A DNA stretch of 64,000 nucleotides from positions 1,426,001 to 1,490,000 of the forward strand of contig NZ_JELR01000001.1 of NCBI RefSeq assembly GCF_000708675.1, read 5' to 3'. Positions within the stretch are counted from its first letter, which is position 1. Each line of letters opens with the position of its first letter. The notes under the pieces were generated by a model that worked only from the letters and a program-made list of their open reading frames with translations, searched no databases and was not told where the DNA came from. The stretch comes from Microbulbifer sp. HZ11 (GTDB lineage Bacteria; Pseudomonadota; Gammaproteobacteria; Pseudomonadales; Cellvibrionaceae). Shown here piece by piece: positions 55,867 through 64,000 of this stretch. Position numbers and translations under genes: made by a program.

Positions 55867-57543
55867 TTAATTTGCTGCCAAGTACCGCCTGGCAAACTTG
55901 GAATCCATTTTTTCCAGGTCCACCACCACCAGGCCATCCACCGAGTCGCAGAAATCCGGGTCAATATTGAACGCATGAAAACTGGTACCGCCGGGGCTGG
56001 TCACCGCGGTGTATTTCTTGAAAAGTGGCGGTAGAACAACGCCCTCCTCTTTCAGAATCTGCTTCAGCTGCAGCATGTCCTCATTGGCATCACCGTTGAG
56101 CTCCGGTAGGTCCGCTCGGGCTTCGACAAACGGCAAACGCGCGTTACCCATGGGCTGCTGGGTTGCGAAGTGGTGCAGAAAATAACGCACGATGGCAGAC
56201 TTGGCTCGGCGGGAGAAATTACCGGGCATGGAAACCGGGCCAAACAGGTAGCGGCGGTCATTGCGCAGTATCCACTGGCCGATACCACACCACAACAGAT
56301 CCAGGCCACGGCTGCGCCAATACTCCGGCAGCAGGAAGCTGCGCCCCAGCTCCGCCGATGCCGGCAGGCACTCTTCCGGCGAACGGGAATAGTTGAACAG
56401 GGTGGTGCTGTATATCTTGTCTGCGGTGAGACCATCGGTACTTACCAGGCGATAAGCGCCGGCTATTTGCTGGCGCTCTTTGTCCCAAAGCAACAGGTGA
56501 TCGTACCAGGCGTCAAACGCATCCCAGTCGCGGCTGTTGCCGGTACCCTCGCCCACCGCGCGGAAGGCGATCTCCCGTAGACGGGACAGCTCCCGCATCA
56601 CCGGGCAATCCGGACGCTGGCGGTAGAGTTTTACCTCAAACTCACTCTGTGCCACCAGCGTCTCACAGTCGCCCAGTACCGCCGCCACTTCGGGAGCGGC
56701 TTCCGCTCCGGCGATTGGCTCCGGCGCCAATCCCTGGGGGTTTTTGTGCAGGCGGTAGACCTGTTTTTTCCACAGCTTGGCCTGTGCGCGGGGCGCCATA
56801 GGCCAGTCTCGATAGTGCTCCGGGGTTACCGGTGTGCCAATGCGGATATCAATCCCTTTGCTGACCTGCTTGAACATTTCGCGAATCAGCCACAGCGTCG
56901 ACAGGGGCTTGTTCACCATCGACAGACCATACCACCACAGGGAATTTCGCCCGCGTACCTGTACCGGCAGAATTGGCGCACCGGTCTTGTCCGCAAAGCG
57001 GATAAACCCGGGGTTCCAGCGGCCATCCCGCACACCCTGAGGAGTCAGCCGCGACACCTCTCCTGCTGGGAATACGATGATCACTCCGCCGGCGCGCAGA
57101 TGGCTGTAAATACCTTCAACGTCTTCACGGCGGGTGCGACCGTTAAAGTTATCCACCGGCAGTAGATAGCCACGCAGGGGTTCAATATTCCACAGCAACT
57201 GGCTGGCCACTGCTTTCACATCTTTGCGTACCCGCGCCACCATATCGATCAGCGCGAGCCCATCGAGACTGCCCAGTGGGTGGTTGGACACTATCACCAA
57301 CGGGCCAGACGTGGGTATCCGCTCCAGTTCCGCCAGATTGACGTCGTAATGGAAATCAAAGGAGCGGAATACCTGTCGGATAAAATCCAGGCCACCAAGA
57401 TGCGGGAAGTTCTTGCCGAATTGCTGCAACTGCTGCTCACAACAGATTTTCTTTACCGTGGCAGATACCAGGCGGCGTGCTGGACTCTTCGGCGCAGCAC
57501 TATACCAAGGGTTTTTTTGCAACAGGTTTTCTAGCTGAATCAT
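55867..57543 (-). CDS. Fused PlsC-type and OlsB-like acyltransferase (OlsF-type ornithine lipid synthase candidate)
   Basis: A 558-residue fusion. The N-terminal half is a lysophospholipid acyltransferase with IVSNHPLGSLDG (His88, Asp94) and FPAGEVSRL. The C-terminal half is an OlsB/hemolysin-like GNAT N-acyltransferase (VAQSEFEVKLYRQRPDCPVM, SAELGRSFLLPEYW). The same layout is found in OlsF, where one protein makes ornithine lipid in two steps. Such lipids replace phospholipids when phosphate is short. Its start overlaps the LpxH-like gene stop by 4 bp. Other amino-acid lipids are possible products. Confidence 0.83.
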   Translation of the reverse strand: MIQLENLLQKNPWYSAAPKSPARRLVSATVKKICCEQQLQQFGKNFPHLGGLDFIRQVFRSFDFHYDVNLAELERIPTSGPLVIVSNHPLGSLDGLALIDMVARVRKDVKAVASQLLWNIEPLRGYLLPVDNFNGRTRREDVEGIYSHLRAGGVIIVFPAGEVSRLTPQGVRDGRWNPGFIRFADKTGAPILPVQVRGRNSLWWYGLSMVNKPLSTLWLIREMFKQVSKGIDIRIGTPVTPEHYRDWPMAPRAQAKLWKKQVYRLHKNPQGLAPEPIAGAEAAPEVAAVLGDCETLVAQSEFEVKLYRQRPDCPVMRELSRLREIAFRAVGEGTGNSRDWDAFDAWYDHLLLWDKERQQIAGAYRLVSTDGLTADKIYSTTLFNYSRSPEECLPASAELGRSFLLPEYWRSRGLDLLWCGIGQWILRNDRRYLFGPVSMPGNFSRRAKSAIVRYFLHHFATQQPMGNARLPFVEARADLPELNGDANEDMLQLKQILKEEGVVLPPLFKKYTAVTSPGGTSFHAFNIDPDFCDSVDGLVVVDLEKMDSKFARRYLAAN

Positions 57544-58331
57544 GCGGCTACCGCCTCTGTCATGATGCGCGCAATCTTCGGCGTCCGGTGCCAGTGCAGT
57601 ACGCTTAGGGCGCCACTTTTTTCTTCCACAATGGCGGTCATGGAGTCGACCCAGTCTCCGCAGTTGGCATAAGTTACCGCGCTGTCTTTCGCAGCGCTGT
57701 GACGAATACCCGCACGATGGATGTGCCCACAGATAACGCCGTCGAAACCGCGACGACCGGTTTCGCGAATGGCCACCTCCTCAAATTTGTTCATCATCCG
57801 TCGAGCCGCATTCACACGATTTTTTACGTGATTGGCCAGAGACCACCAGGGCTTATCGAACCGGCTGCGCCAGTAATTGATCCAGCGGTTGATCCGCAAC
57901 ATCAGGTAGTAGCTCTGGTCACCGATGTGGTAGCTGACAGGATTGATTTCGATGTGGTGTTCAAACTGATCGCCGTGGGTCACCCAGTAGCGCTTGCCAT
58001 CCGCACTGGTATGTGTCCACTCGCGTTCAACCCGGATATTGCCAAGACGCTTGCCAGCCCAGCTGCGCATGGGCGCATCGTGGTTACCGGGGACATAGAT
58101 GATTTCCGGCACACGGGTACTGAGGTCTGAGAGCATCTCCAGCAACATACTGGAAGCCTTGCACCAGCTGCCCTTCCCCTGGGACATGGCCTTCATATCG
58201 AAAATATCGCCCACCAGGTACACGGTATCTGCGGTGTTCTGGGCCAGGAAATCCGCCAGCCTCTGTGGCTCGCTATCCCGGCTGCCCAGGTGAACGTCAG
58301 AAATCCACAGTGCGCGATATCGATTACTCAT
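57540..58331 (-). CDS. UDP-2,3-diacylglucosamine diphosphatase-like metallophosphatase
   Basis: A calcineurin-like phosphoesterase of 263 residues from ATG 58331. Metal-binding motifs DVHLGS, GDIFD, GNHD, HGD and GHIH are all present. It resembles the LpxH family, though this UDP-diacylglucosamine-like subgroup also includes proteins of unknown substrate. It is upstream of and overlaps the fused acyltransferase gene. A frame-open ATG 58373 lacks the typical start; GGAACTTGCC precedes ATG 58331. Confidence 0.82.
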   Translation of the reverse strand: MSNRYRALWISDVHLGSRDSEPQRLADFLAQNTADTVYLVGDIFDMKAMSQGKGSWCKASSMLLEMLSDLSTRVPEIIYVPGNHDAPMRSWAGKRLGNIRVEREWTHTSADGKRYWVTHGDQFEHHIEINPVSYHIGDQSYYLMLRINRWINYWRSRFDKPWWSLANHVKNRVNAARRMMNKFEEVAIRETGRRGFDGVICGHIHRAGIRHSAAKDSAVTYANCGDWVDSMTAIVEEKSGALSVLHWHRTPKIARIMTEAVAA

Positions 58332-58510
58332 TGGCAAGTTCCATCCAGATTCCATCAAGGGTTTGGACCACATCAGATGGGATAAAACTTTGCTTGAGTT
58401 TTCTTACAAACCGGCGGCTGTTTCTTGAAGCTTCTATTGCAAACCGGCCACAAGGAGGAAAATAGTGACGAAAAGTGATTTTTTGGGGAATAACAGTATG
58501 GTTTCCACCA

Positions 58511-59353
58511 TCAGTTGCGCACCCGCTGAATGGTTTCCAGCCGCGATACACTGCCCAGATAATCCTGCCAACTGGCCTCCAGTTCGGCGGTCTGGTAGCG
58601 CTGGTACTTCTCCCGGTCCAGCCAGTAAACGCGGGTGCGGGCCCGCCGCAGGTCGATCAGTGGCAGTTGATCGATCGCCGCCGATCCCCGCTTGAAGACC
58701 GAACCGGCGCGAGAATTCTGAATCATATCGCTGACAATAGTGAGATGGACGTTCTCAGCGGCCGGGTCCAGATGATTGAGCGCCACCACATCGGATAGCG
58801 CCTCGTAGATGGGAGAGACCGGTTGCTCGCCACCGGATACCGCGCGGCCGATAGCGTGATCCAGGGGCTGCTCAAAGCGCTGTTTATACAATGCCTGCAC
58901 AAACTGCTGGTTCGCCGTCAGCGCACTGACGTCTTCCCCGGAGTGCGGCTTGCACAGATTGATTACCGGCTCCGACAACCCGTTGTAATGATCGTCCAGC
59001 ACGAATATGGAAAAACGATCATTGACCGCCGCCGACTCCAGCAAGCCCGACAAATGTGTTTTGAGGAAGTGGGTCTGGTGCGCCGAAAGCGTGTCGGAAG
59101 CGTCGATAACCACAAGGTGCTGGGCAAAGCGCGGAAGGTGCGGATTGCACAGGGTGACCTTATCGAAATCCCGCGCTGGCGAGCGCACCACCTGCAGCGC
59201 AAACACCACCAGCGCTGCCAGGATCAGCGCTCCCAAGGCAAAAATCAGCGTGCCTCTTTTGTCTTCCCTGGACAATCGTCGCCAGGGGCGAGCCCGGCTG
59301 AGCGAACGACCGGGTGAGCGACAAGAGCGGCGACGGTGAAAGCCTCCCATCAC
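58511..59353 (-). CDS. Membrane-anchored protein with von Willebrand A-like domain
   Basis: A 280-residue protein, not a recognised family. It has a basic N-terminus (HRRRSCRSPGRSLSRARPWRR), one transmembrane helix at about 34-56 and a C-terminal domain with HLVVIDASDTLSAHQ, where Asp84, Ser86 and Thr88 fit a DxSxT metal-ion site of vWA domains; YEALSDVVALN and LTIVSDMIQNS follow the fold. The mature part would face the periplasm if the positive-inside rule holds. Its ATG overlaps the upstream gene stop by 4 bp, so the two are coupled. Confidence 0.72.
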   Translation of the reverse strand: MMGGFHRRRSCRSPGRSLSRARPWRRLSREDKRGTLIFALGALILAALVVFALQVVRSPARDFDKVTLCNPHLPRFAQHLVVIDASDTLSAHQTHFLKTHLSGLLESAAVNDRFSIFVLDDHYNGLSEPVINLCKPHSGEDVSALTANQQFVQALYKQRFEQPLDHAIGRAVSGGEQPVSPIYEALSDVVALNHLDPAAENVHLTIVSDMIQNSRAGSVFKRGSAAIDQLPLIDLRRARTRVYWLDREKYQRYQTAELEASWQDYLGSVSRLETIQRVRN

Positions 59354-60723
59354 GCTCTCCGCAAACCGTTGTCCAGTTCCAGTTTATCCACCAGCGCCCC
59401 CAGGGACGCCTGAATGGCCTCACAACGACAATTAACCACATCCACCGCATCGCAATAGCTCTGGTCAAGCTCTTCCATGACCGCCTCAAAGGTAATGAGG
59501 TCACGCTTATGCTGTTCCAGCCCTGTGGTATTCAGCTGCGGCAGCTTGTCCAATTCGAAGCGCAACAGCTCGCCAAAGTAGGCAGAGCGCCGGTTCATCA
59601 TGCGAGCAGAGTAGGATTGATAGTACCGCACCAACTCATCCAGAAGCCCCTGTGCCTTTACGATGTCTTCGTGATAGTGGCGATGAATTTCTTCGCTACG
59701 CTCGATACTGGCCTTGAACTGGATAAACTGGGCGCGAATGGTTTTTTCCGTATCGGAGATGGTTTCCTGAATGTCCTCCGCCATCTCGTTCACACTTTCA
59801 ATGGCGTCTTCATGGGCCTCGCGCCACGCCTGCTGTTGCTGCTTTACCCGTCGGGTGATTGCGGTGTAACCAGGGTAGCGGTCATCCACCACAAAGAATT
59901 TTGCTGTCAATAGAATCACCGCGATGCCACTGACCACCACCATAATCCAGGAATTGAAATCCTGAATGCCCAGCGGTTGCGCCAGTAAAGTGGTCATCGC
60001 CATCTGGGAGGCCGCAAACGGATTGGTCTCCAGCGCCTCGCGGTAATGCCCCACACTGAGCACAAAGATCGCGGCGGCAAACAGTACGCCCACAAACAGT
60101 GTGCCGGCACAGAACTTTCTTGCCGGGTTATGGTGAAAACAGTGACGCAGAGAAAACGCAAGGAACACGGCAAAACCGAGATTGATCATGGAGATGATAA
60201 ATGCCTGGAAGAAGCCACCTACCAGACCAAGCTCACTACCCTTAGACAGAAAAAACGCGTTCAGTACCGTTTCCATGATGACGATAAAAAAGATCACCGA
60301 GAGGTGCAGAATCCTGGATTCACGGTATACCGCCTCTCGGGTAAGCCCATTGCGCTGGCGGAACATTTCCAGATCCATACGCTGCGCGGAATACTCCTGC
60401 GCGCGCTGCTTGAGTCCGCTCACCAGATTTGCCAGGCGCCCGGCAACGGTTTTCTCCACCAGCGATTCGGTATTTTTCAATTCCTGATGCAGTTGCCGGA
60501 TATCCACTGCGCTGCGATCGGCCAGTTCCCTGTCCAGCTCGCGCTGACGATTTGCGTGTACCCTGCCGATAATCTCCCGCACCACATAAGAGCGCATGCT
60601 CTCTTCGCTTTCGGTATGGTTGCGTCGATCAACTTCAGGGATACCCGCTTTCACGTCGCGCTCCACGCGCTGTTCGATTTTGAGGGCGGTGATGGCGGCT
60701 TTGGTGGCCGGAATAGAGGTCAT
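59350..60723 (-). CDS. Four-helix membrane protein with flanking coiled coils, unknown function
   Basis: A 457-residue protein. Residues 1-135 are charged and helical (coiled-coil like), four membrane helices lie at about 141-158, 168-190, 205-224 and 257-278, and residues 290-457 form another long helical region (VKQQQQAWREAHEDAIESVN). I recognise no family. The gene overlaps the vWA-like gene by 4 bp. The pairing of a membrane coiled-coil protein with a membrane vWA protein suggests a sensor or envelope complex, but that is inference. Confidence 0.72.
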   Translation of the reverse strand: MTSIPATKAAITALKIEQRVERDVKAGIPEVDRRNHTESEESMRSYVVREIIGRVHANRQRELDRELADRSAVDIRQLHQELKNTESLVEKTVAGRLANLVSGLKQRAQEYSAQRMDLEMFRQRNGLTREAVYRESRILHLSVIFFIVIMETVLNAFFLSKGSELGLVGGFFQAFIISMINLGFAVFLAFSLRHCFHHNPARKFCAGTLFVGVLFAAAIFVLSVGHYREALETNPFAASQMAMTTLLAQPLGIQDFNSWIMVVVSGIAVILLTAKFFVVDDRYPGYTAITRRVKQQQQAWREAHEDAIESVNEMAEDIQETISDTEKTIRAQFIQFKASIERSEEIHRHYHEDIVKAQGLLDELVRYYQSYSARMMNRRSAYFGELLRFELDKLPQLNTTGLEQHKRDLITFEAVMEELDQSYCDAVDVVNCRCEAIQASLGALVDKLELDNGLRRA

Positions 60724-60940
60724 GCTGTCACCTAAAAACTTCCACTACATTTTAGGTTTTCGGGAGGAGTCACTCCCTTTTTCAGCATAGCTGGCAGTGT
60801 TTCGCCGACACCGTCGATGCGACAAATGGCCCTTAAAAAGAAATTGTCACGCCAGAATTTCCCCACCTTGGCGCGCCTCTCTACCCACGGGCCGCCATTT
60901 CCCTTTTTGCCGCGGCGCGCGGACCATAAACTCCGAACAT

Positions 60941-60967
60941 AAAAAAACGGGCCAATTGGCCCGTTTT
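60941..60967 (-). terminator. Rho-independent terminator after the DUF1820 gene
   Basis: AAAACGGGCCAA and TTGGCCCGTTTT form a perfect palindrome. On the minus strand a T run follows, about 22 bp past the stop at 60989. Confidence 0.88.
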
Positions 60968-60988
60968 CACATTCTCGATTGATTCCAC

Positions 60989-61321
60989 TCAGTCGGAATC
61001 TGTCGGGTGTCGCATGGGTGCCGGAAACGGGAACTGTGCCACCTTGTCGCCCTTCACCTCGTGCACCTTGCCTACGCCCTCTTTCTCCACCTCGTCGATA
61101 CGCACAATGCTGTGCATGGGGATATAGGAACGCTTCACTGATGAAAACTCGGTCTTCAGCTTTTCTTCACTGGGATCCACCACCAGCTGGGACTTCTCCC
61201 CAAAAACGAACTCTTCCACTTCGATAAAGCCGTACATCTCACTCTGGTAGATGGCACGCGCGTAGAGCTCGAACACCTGGTTCTGATTGTGGAAAATGAC
61301 TTTGTAGATTGGGTTTGCCAT
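60989..61321 (-). CDS. DUF1820 family protein
   Basis: A 110-residue soluble protein. MANPIYKVIFHNQNQVFELY and the ending HEVKGDKVAQFPFP are characteristic of DUF1820, a conserved gammaproteobacterial family with no known role. It is divergent from miaB and has its own terminator. Confidence 0.88.
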   Translation of the reverse strand: MANPIYKVIFHNQNQVFELYARAIYQSEMYGFIEVEEFVFGEKSQLVVDPSEEKLKTEFSSVKRSYIPMHSIVRIDEVEKEGVGKVHEVKGDKVAQFPFPAPMRHPTDSD

Positions 61322-61443
61322 AGATCGCTCAATGAGGGGGCGGAAATGTACAAGGGAAATTGCGAAAGCCCCGTGAATTCTAGTGTGCGGGTGGCCTCAG
61401 CCACGAAAAGCGCGGAAGGGTACCACTGGATCCAACCCCCGTC

Positions 61444-61472
61444 TATGCAGCCCCAAACGCGGCCGGTATAAT
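61444..61472 (+). promoter_or_regulatory. Sigma-70 promoter of miaB
   Basis: A perfect TATAAT at 61467-61472 follows a weak -35 (TATGCA at 61444-61449) by 17 bp. Transcription would begin near 61479, 35 nt before the miaB ATG. Confidence 0.55.
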
Positions 61473-61513
61473 GCCCCACCTTTTGAACTGACCAGTTTTT
61501 AACCAGGCCCAAC

Positions 61514-62917
61514 ATGTCTATTGAGATGTCCCCCGAGAAGTCCTCCGAACCGACCGAAAAACCGGTGAAGAAGCTCTTTATCAAGACCCACGGCTGCCAG
61601 ATGAATGAGTACGATTCTGCGCGCATGCGGGACCTGCTGGGCGAATCCCACCAGATGGTGCCCACCGACGACCCGGAAGACGCGGACGTGCTGCTGGTAA
61701 ATACTTGTTCTATCCGAGAGAAGGCACAGGAAAAATTGTTCCACCAACTGGGCCGCTGGAAGCACCTGAAAGAAAAGAATCCGGACCTGGTGATCGGGGT
61801 TGGCGGCTGTGTGGCAAGCCAGGAGGGGGAGGCCATTGCCAAGCGCGCCCCTTATGTAGACCTGGTATTCGGTCCGCAGACCCTGCACCGACTGCCGGAG
61901 ATGATGGAAACCAAGAAACAGCAGAGCGGTGCCATCGTTGTCGACGTGTCTTTCCCGGAAATCGAAAAATTCGACCGCCTGCCGCAGCCGGAAGCGGACG
62001 GGGTAAGCGCCTTCGTTTCAATCATGGAAGGCTGCTCCAAGTACTGCACCTTCTGCGTGGTGCCCTACACCCGTGGTGAGGAAGTGAGCCGTCCGGTAGC
62101 GGACGTGCTGGCAGAAGTGGCGCACCTGGCAGACCAGGGGGTCCGTGAGGTAAACCTGCTGGGCCAGAACGTAAACGCTTACCGCGCGCCCGGCGAAGAC
62201 GGCCAGATCGTGGATTTTGCCGAGCTGATCACCTACGTTGCCGCCATCGACGGCATCGACCGCATCCGCTACACCACCTCGCACCCGGTGGAGTTTTCCG
62301 ATGCGCTGATCGATGTGTACGCGGAAGTACCGGAGCTGGTAAACCACCTGCACCTGCCGGTTCAGAGCGGTTCCGACCGCATCCTGATGGCGATGAAGCG
62401 CGGCCACACGGCGCTCGAGTACAAGTCCAAGATTCGCCGCCTGAAGGCGATCCGCCCGGATATCTGCCTGTCGTCCGATTTCATTATCGGCTTCCCCGGT
62501 GAGACCGAGCGCGACTTCGAGGCCACCATGAAGCTGATTCAGGATGTGGGTTTCGATATTTCCTTCAGCTTCATTTACTCCGCCCGCCCGGGTACCCCGG
62601 CGGCGGATCTGCCGGACGACACCCCGGAAGAGGTGAAGAAACAGCGTCTGCAACTGCTGCAACACCGTATCAACCAGCAGGCCCGGGAAATCGCGCGTCG
62701 CATGGTGGGGAACGTGGAGCGCGTTCTGGTCAGCGGCGTCTCCAAGAAAGACCCGGGCCAGTTGCAGGGCCGGACCGAAAACAACCGCGTGGTCAATTTC
62801 CGCTGTGACCAGCTGGAGCTGATCGGCAAGTTTGCCGATGTGCTGATTGAAGAAGCACTGCCGAACTCCCTGCGCGGAACTCTGGTGGCTTCTGAGCTGG
62901 ATGGGCCGCTGAGCTGA
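61514..62917 (+). CDS. miaB: tRNA-2-methylthio-N6-dimethylallyladenosine synthase
   Basis: A radical SAM methylthiotransferase that adds the 2-methylthio group to i6A37 of tRNAs. The 467-residue product has the N-terminal cluster ligands Cys28, Cys65 and Cys99, the radical SAM triad Cys174, Cys178 and Cys181 in [16 protein letters not shown], and a C-terminal TRAM domain ([20 protein letters not shown]). It is followed by two long-hairpin elements and then phoH, the common miaB-phoH order. Confidence 0.97.
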   Translation: MSIEMSPEKSSEPTEKPVKKLFIKTHGCQMNEYDSARMRDLLGESHQMVPTDDPEDADVLLVNTCSIREKAQEKLFHQLGRWKHLKEKNPDLVIGVGGCVASQEGEAIAKRAPYVDLVFGPQTLHRLPEMMETKKQQSGAIVVDVSFPEIEKFDRLPQPEADGVSAFVSIMEGCSKYCTFCVVPYTRGEEVSRPVADVLAEVAHLADQGVREVNLLGQNVNAYRAPGEDGQIVDFAELITYVAAIDGIDRIRYTTSHPVEFSDALIDVYAEVPELVNHLHLPVQSGSDRILMAMKRGHTALEYKSKIRRLKAIRPDICLSSDFIIGFPGETERDFEATMKLIQDVGFDISFSFIYSARPGTPAADLPDDTPEEVKKQRLQLLQHRINQQAREIARRMVGNVERVLVSGVSKKDPGQLQGRTENNRVVNFRCDQLELIGKFADVLIEEALPNSLRGTLVASELDGPLS

Positions 62918-62954
62918 TTTAACCTTCGGGGCAACCGATTAGTAGGCCCCGAGG

Positions 62955-63069
62955 CGGCCCTGCTGTCGGGATTCGTTTCCGGGACACGCTACAAGCACAT
63001 CCATGTGCGCTCGGACACGGCCATCCATGGCCGCGTACGGTCCCGGAAACGAATCCCGACATCAGCGCC
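62955..63069 (+). repeat. Long-hairpin element, class B, copy 3
   Basis: Core arms 62964-62984 and 63041-63061 pair perfectly over 21 bp (TGTCGGGATTCGTTTCCGGG) and extend outward with mismatches. The loop has two small hairpins, GCACAT/ATGTGC and CGGCCAT/ATGGCCG, each around CC, giving the ATCCAT apex of class B. It starts about 38 bp after miaB and is followed by a class A element. Confidence 0.85.
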
Positions 63070-63135
63070 TTAGCTTTTGACAACTGTGATTTTCGACCTG
63101 TTCAGGGGCGAAAATACTGGGAACTCGGGGTTAAG

Positions 63136-63245
63136 GCGCCGATACCGATAGCCCTTTGTGAGACCTTCCGCGAGAGGGACCTCGCGGAAGAGCCCCCAGG
63201 GATGGGTTCACGGCGTGTCTCACAAAGGGCTATCGGTAGCGGGGC
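63136..63245 (+). repeat. Long-hairpin element, class A, copy 6
   Basis: Core arms 63143-63163 and 63218-63238 pair perfectly over 21 bp (TACCGATAGCCCTTTGTGAG). The loop, from the inner hairpin CTTCCGCGAG/CTCGCGGAAG around AGGGAC through GAGCCCCCAGGGATGGG, is almost identical to copy 3 at 35513, though their outer arms differ over half the stem. It lies in the 516-bp miaB-phoH interval, the rest of which holds no gene. Confidence 0.87.
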
Positions 63246-63433
63246 CGCCACACCACCACCTACGAAGCACCACAGCCCACTACGAAGTACCGAATTCCCG
63301 AAGCGACCTCAAACCTTCATACTCCCCTGTTATAAGCCACCGGACCGGTTAGAACCCATTCGTCACAAACCGGCCTTTCCCATATTGGCGAAATGGGTAT
63401 AACCTACAGACTGAACCATCAGACAAAAGGTGC

Positions 63434-64000
63434 ATGGAAACCAATTTGGATACACAAGCCCTCGCTCACAGCATCACTCTCGAGCCTAACGACGCTCGCC
63501 GCCTGGCCAACCTCTGTGGCCAATTCGATCAACACCTACGCCAGATAGAACAGCGACTGGATATCGAAATCCGCAATCGCGGTAATCAGTTTGCTTTTTA
63601 TGGAGACGCCAAGTCCGCCCGCGCCGCCGGTGAGATCCTCAACAACCTGTACCAGGAAGCCGGAGCCAATGACGAAGTGACCCCGGAGCAGATCCATCTT
63701 GCTCTGCAGGAGTCCGGCGTCGAAGAGCTGACCAATGGGAAACAGCAGATCCAGGAAGGTGAGGACGACCAGGTTGTACTGATCCGCACCAAAAAGTGTT
63801 CCGTACGCCCGCGCGGAATCAACCAGCGCAAATATGTACGCGCGGTTCAGACCAACGATATCAACTTCGGTATTGGCCCCGCCGGTACCGGTAAAACCTA
63901 TCTGGCGGTGGCCTGCGCCGTAGAAGCTTTGCTCAAGGACTCCGTGGAGCGCATCCTGCTGGTTCGCCCGGCGGTGGAAGCCGGCGAGAAACTGGGCTTT
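63434..64000 (+). CDS. PhoH family protein, N-terminal part (cut by window edge)
   Basis: The first 189 codons of a PhoH-like P-loop ATPase, starting METNLDTQALAHSITLEPND. The N-terminal KH-like region (IRNRGNQFAFYGDAKSARAA) and Walker A GPAGTGKTYLAVACAVEAL are present and the frame is open to the edge. PhoH/YbeZ proteins act with YbeY in rRNA and RNA processing. A possible -10 box TATAAC is at 63398-63403, 31 bp before the ATG; AAAAGG lies upstream as ribosome site. Confidence 0.93.
   Translation, partial: METNLDTQALAHSITLEPNDARRLANLCGQFDQHLRQIEQRLDIEIRNRGNQFAFYGDAKSARAAGEILNNLYQEAGANDEVTPEQIHLALQESGVEELTNGKQQIQEGEDDQVVLIRTKKCSVRPRGINQRKYVRAVQTNDINFGIGPAGTGKTYLAVACAVEALLKDSVERILLVRPAVEAGEKLGF

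Noticed and set aside
1861-63245. Long-hairpin family as a CRISPR array or as integron attC sites
   Set aside because: Copies are scattered singly or in pairs without regular spacers, no cas or integrase gene is present, and there are no attC-type core sites or gene cassettes.

Overview
The window is ordinary chromosomal DNA of a GC-rich marine-type gammaproteobacterium. Gene order (dnaE-accA, lptFG facing pepA-holC-valS, miaB-phoH), the protein sequences and a secreted GH20 chitobiase/hexosaminidase fit the Cellvibrionales, and a Microbulbifer-like organism is the best guess. This is inference from gene content, not a measured placement. About 47 protein genes are supported. I saw no rRNA, tRNA, CRISPR array, prophage or insertion sequence. 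High GC produces many long antisense open frames inside real genes; these are left out.

Layout. 1-8.8 kb (minus strand): a partial TauE/SafE permease, accA, dnaE, a DUF1289 protein overlapping a gamma-carbonic anhydrase, and an alkylation-repair pair (Ogt plus an Ada-AlkA fusion). 8.9-18.1 kb: an M49-like zinc peptidase lipoprotein, an Atm1-type ABC exporter, a Nudix CoA pyrophosphatase and an RND efflux pump (permease and adaptor, no outer-membrane channel). 18.2-26.7 kb: a zinc-ribbon Nudix hydrolase, a NIF3-like protein, a CnoX-type thioredoxin, a DUF885 lipoprotein, a LysR regulator divergent from an FMN reductase across a perfect 22-bp palindrome, an ion channel, tadA, rlmA and a GMC oxidoreductase. 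27-33.7 kb: the GH20 hexosaminidase, an unknown exported protein, an RDD membrane protein and lptF-lptG. 34-44 kb: pepA, holC, an uncharacterised proline-rich protein, valS, then a three-gene cluster of ATP-grasp ligase, inactive-transglutaminase membrane protein and retropepsin-like lipoprotein. 44-53 kb: a YqcC protein, DinG helicase, an acyltransferase, an NhaC antiporter, a DUF3549 protein, a small cysteine-rich lipoprotein and pgi. 53.5-64 kb: slipin and NfeD, an OlsF-like fused acyltransferase overlapping an LpxH-like phosphatase, a two-gene membrane cassette of unknown function, a DUF1820 protein, miaB and the start of phoH.

The most unusual signal is not a gene. Nine intergenic elements (about 83-125 bp each; 1861, 5573, 5785, 35513, 35666, 53198, 53386, 62955 and 63136) are long near-perfect hairpins. 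Their arm sequences differ between copies while pairing is kept, and their loops carry conserved motifs. There are two classes: A, with a CCCAGGGATGGGTTCAC-like loop segment, and B, with two small hairpins closed on ATCC(A/C)T. Three times a class B element is followed 66-88 bp later by a class A element; once two class A elements sit head to head. All lie just beyond the 3' end of a gene. The pattern suggests a selected DNA or RNA structure and is the best candidate here for something poorly described. The second candidate is the coiled-coil membrane protein plus membrane-anchored von Willebrand A-like protein at 58511-60723.
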